A DNA stretch of 64,000 nucleotides from RYN-230 sp963770545. GTDB lineage: Bacteria > Actinomycetota > Actinomycetes > Streptosporangiales > Streptosporangiaceae. Shown in pieces: positions 62,777 through 64,000 of the stretch. Location: contig CAVYQF010000006.1 of NCBI GenBank assembly GCA_963770545.1, positions 242,987 through 306,986 on the forward strand, given 5' to 3'. The notes below the pieces were generated by a model. The model was not told where the DNA came from. It searched no databases and saw nothing but the letters and a program-made list of their open reading frames with translations. The stretch's first letter is position 1. Each line of letters opens with the position of its first letter. The translations under genes and the position numbers were made by a program.

Positions 62777-63308
62777 GCACCGCTTGCTCAACAACGCCTG
62801 GGCGCCGGGCAGGCCCGGCGGTCCGCAGGCGGTGACACCATGGCCGGTCCTGGCCGTCTCCCTCCGGCCCCCGCAGACGGTGGGGCGGCGGCCCGGCTGG
62901 GTCCTCGTTGCGGGCCCTGAAGTTCTCGATTTTGACCTTCCGTCTAGGTCCCCGTCCGGGCGGTGGCGGCCACGGTCAGGAGGCACTGCGGGGGGCAGTT
63001 TCCGCTGACCGTGGCCGCCAGGGCGGGGCAGCCACGCCGGTCACGGCGATCCTGCGCAGGTCCGGGCGCCGGCTGTGCCCGGCCGCGTCGCGTCCTGCCC
63101 GCCCCTGGCGGGTAACCCGCGCGGCTCCGGGTCGTTCTCCAGCGCCAGACCGGGAGGAAGATGATCTTCGTCGTCACCGGTCCGTGCGGGCTGGCCAGAC
63201 AGGGTTGGCCCGATTTCCTGCTCCCCCCAGGATGGACAGCCTCACACAACGCGTAACGATAGCACTACCGGATGTGCGCATCAGGTTATCCGGCGAAAAG
63301 TACTGTCC
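62777..63308. other. Gene-free stretch with structured inverted repeat
   Basis: About 530 bp between convergent genes with no convincing reading frame. The only structure I see is the nested hairpin at 62964-63020. Confidence 0.5.
62964..63020. terminator. Nested hairpin between convergent genes
   Basis: Outer arms 62964-62979 and 63005-63020, 16 bp perfect; inner hairpin ACTGC/GCAGT (62985-62989, 62995-62999) within the loop. Terminator-like position, but the two-stem structure could also be a small RNA element. Confidence 0.5.
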
Positions 63309-64000
63309 TCAGCAGCGGTCGAGAAAGCCATCCAGGACGCGCGTGCCGAACTGGAGGGCGGACACCGGCACCCGCTCGTCCACGCCGTGGAACATGCCGG
63401 AGAAGTCCAGGTCCGCCGGGAGCCGCAACGGGGCGAAGCCGAAGCACCGCATGCCGAGCCGGCTGAAGGACTTCGCGTCGGTCCCGCCGGATAGGCAGTA
63501 GGGCACGACCCTGGCCCCGGGATCCTCGGCCAGGAGGGCCGCGGTCATGGCGTCGCACAGGTCGCCGTCGAACGTGGTCTCCAGGGCGATGTCGTGGTGG
63601 ATGAACTCGCGCGCGACACCCGGGCCGAGCAGGCCGTCCACCTCGGCGAAGAACTCGTCCTCGTAGCCGGGCAGGAAGCGCCCGTCCACGTCGGCGGTGG
63701 CCACCTGGGGAACGACGTTGACCTTATATCCCGCCTTCAGCACGGTGGGGTTAAGGGTGTTGCGGAGGGTGGCCCCCGTCAGCCGGGACAGCGACCCGAT
63801 CTTGTCGATGACCTGCCGGTAGGCCTCCGGTCCGTACTCGAGGCCGAGCGCGGTGCACGCCTCGGCCAGGAAGGCCTCGACCGCCGGGGTGAGCCGGACC
63901 GGCCAATCGTGGCGGCCGATCCGCGCGACCGTCTCGGCGAGTTCGGTGACCGCGTTATCGGGGTTGAGCATCGAGCCGTGCCCGGCGGTGCCACGGGCGG
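63309..64000 (-). CDS. M20-family metallopeptidase, 5' end outside the window
   Basis: C-terminal about 230 residues of a zinc amidohydrolase/carboxypeptidase. GHGSMLNPDNAV (the catalytic-domain lid His region), VNVVPQVATADVDGRFLPGYEDEFF, CLSGGTDAKSFSRLGMRCFGFAPLRLP with the C-terminal metal-domain Asp, and FHGVDERVPVSALQFGTRVLDGFL with the last zinc His. Frame continues off the right edge. Reads toward the hairpin at 62964-63020. Confidence 0.9.
   Translation of the reverse strand, partial: ARGTAGHGSMLNPDNAVTELAETVARIGRHDWPVRLTPAVEAFLAEACTALGLEYGPEAYRQVIDKIGSLSRLTGATLRNTLNPTVLKAGYKVNVVPQVATADVDGRFLPGYEDEFFAEVDGLLGPGVAREFIHHDIALETTFDGDLCDAMTAALLAEDPGARVVPYCLSGGTDAKSFSRLGMRCFGFAPLRLPADLDFSGMFHGVDERVPVSALQFGTRVLDGFLDRC

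Overview
High-GC actinobacterial chromosome. The evidence is GC-rich third codon positions, frequent GTG/TTG starts, a translocase-like MFS fused to thymidylate kinase next to topA and holB, split LigD-type end-joining genes, a WS/DGAT acyltransferase, and a RepSA-like integrative element in a tRNA gene. I cannot name a genus; a Streptosporangiales- or Streptomyces-like soil actinomycete fits.

1-18.9 kb is metabolic. It starts with a truncated aldo/keto reductase, a frameshifted methyltransferase and an XRE regulator paired with a ClpP-like protein that lacks catalytic residues. Next comes a TetR-controlled Baeyer-Villiger-type monooxygenase plus alpha/beta hydrolase, followed by patatin, WS/DGAT and acyl-CoA ligase genes; this set recalls the mycobacterial mymA locus. 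Then come a hydrolase/TetR/MFS efflux unit with repeated operators, an LLM oxidoreductase, a DapA-like lyase, a Gfo/Idh/MocA oxidoreductase, a DksA-like zinc finger and an IlvD/Edd dehydratase.

19-32.8 kb holds an ATP-dependent ligase and a LigD-type polymerase (split LigD), a DinB-like protein, a UvrD-like helicase, a PRC-barrel protein, a secreted GH12-like protein, a large PAP2/kinase-like/flippase membrane protein, a TetR-CorA chimera, and an orphan CbbX.

32.8-47.6 kb is a layered genomic island at tRNA-Thr(CGT). It contains decayed attachment-site remnants, an IS5-type fragment, a HicBA toxin-antitoxin pair, a decayed IS256 element, and a 3.05-kb transposon with a degenerate tyrosine-recombinase-like protein and a broken DDE transposase. 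The last part is an 8.0-kb AICE-like element (39496-47571) bounded by 43-bp exact repeats, with rep, xis, a frameshifted int, a quinol-monooxygenase-like gene, an HTH-TPR regulator and a GHKL ATPase, but no recognisable transfer gene.

47.6-64 kb is core genome: a secreted tripeptidyl-aminopeptidase-like lipoprotein, ricT-like PSP1, holB, MFS-tmk, topA, a DUF5703 protein and an M20 peptidase. An accessory block lies between ricT and holB: MarR/MFS, a sigma factor with a frameshifted beta-propeller partner, and an AbiEi/DUF559-like protein with large related palindromes on both sides.

Two window-wide traits stand out. In-frame 15- or 18-bp tandem repeats recur inside unrelated genes. Single-base frameshifts are frequent, both in mobile and in chromosomal genes; this could be real decay or assembly error.
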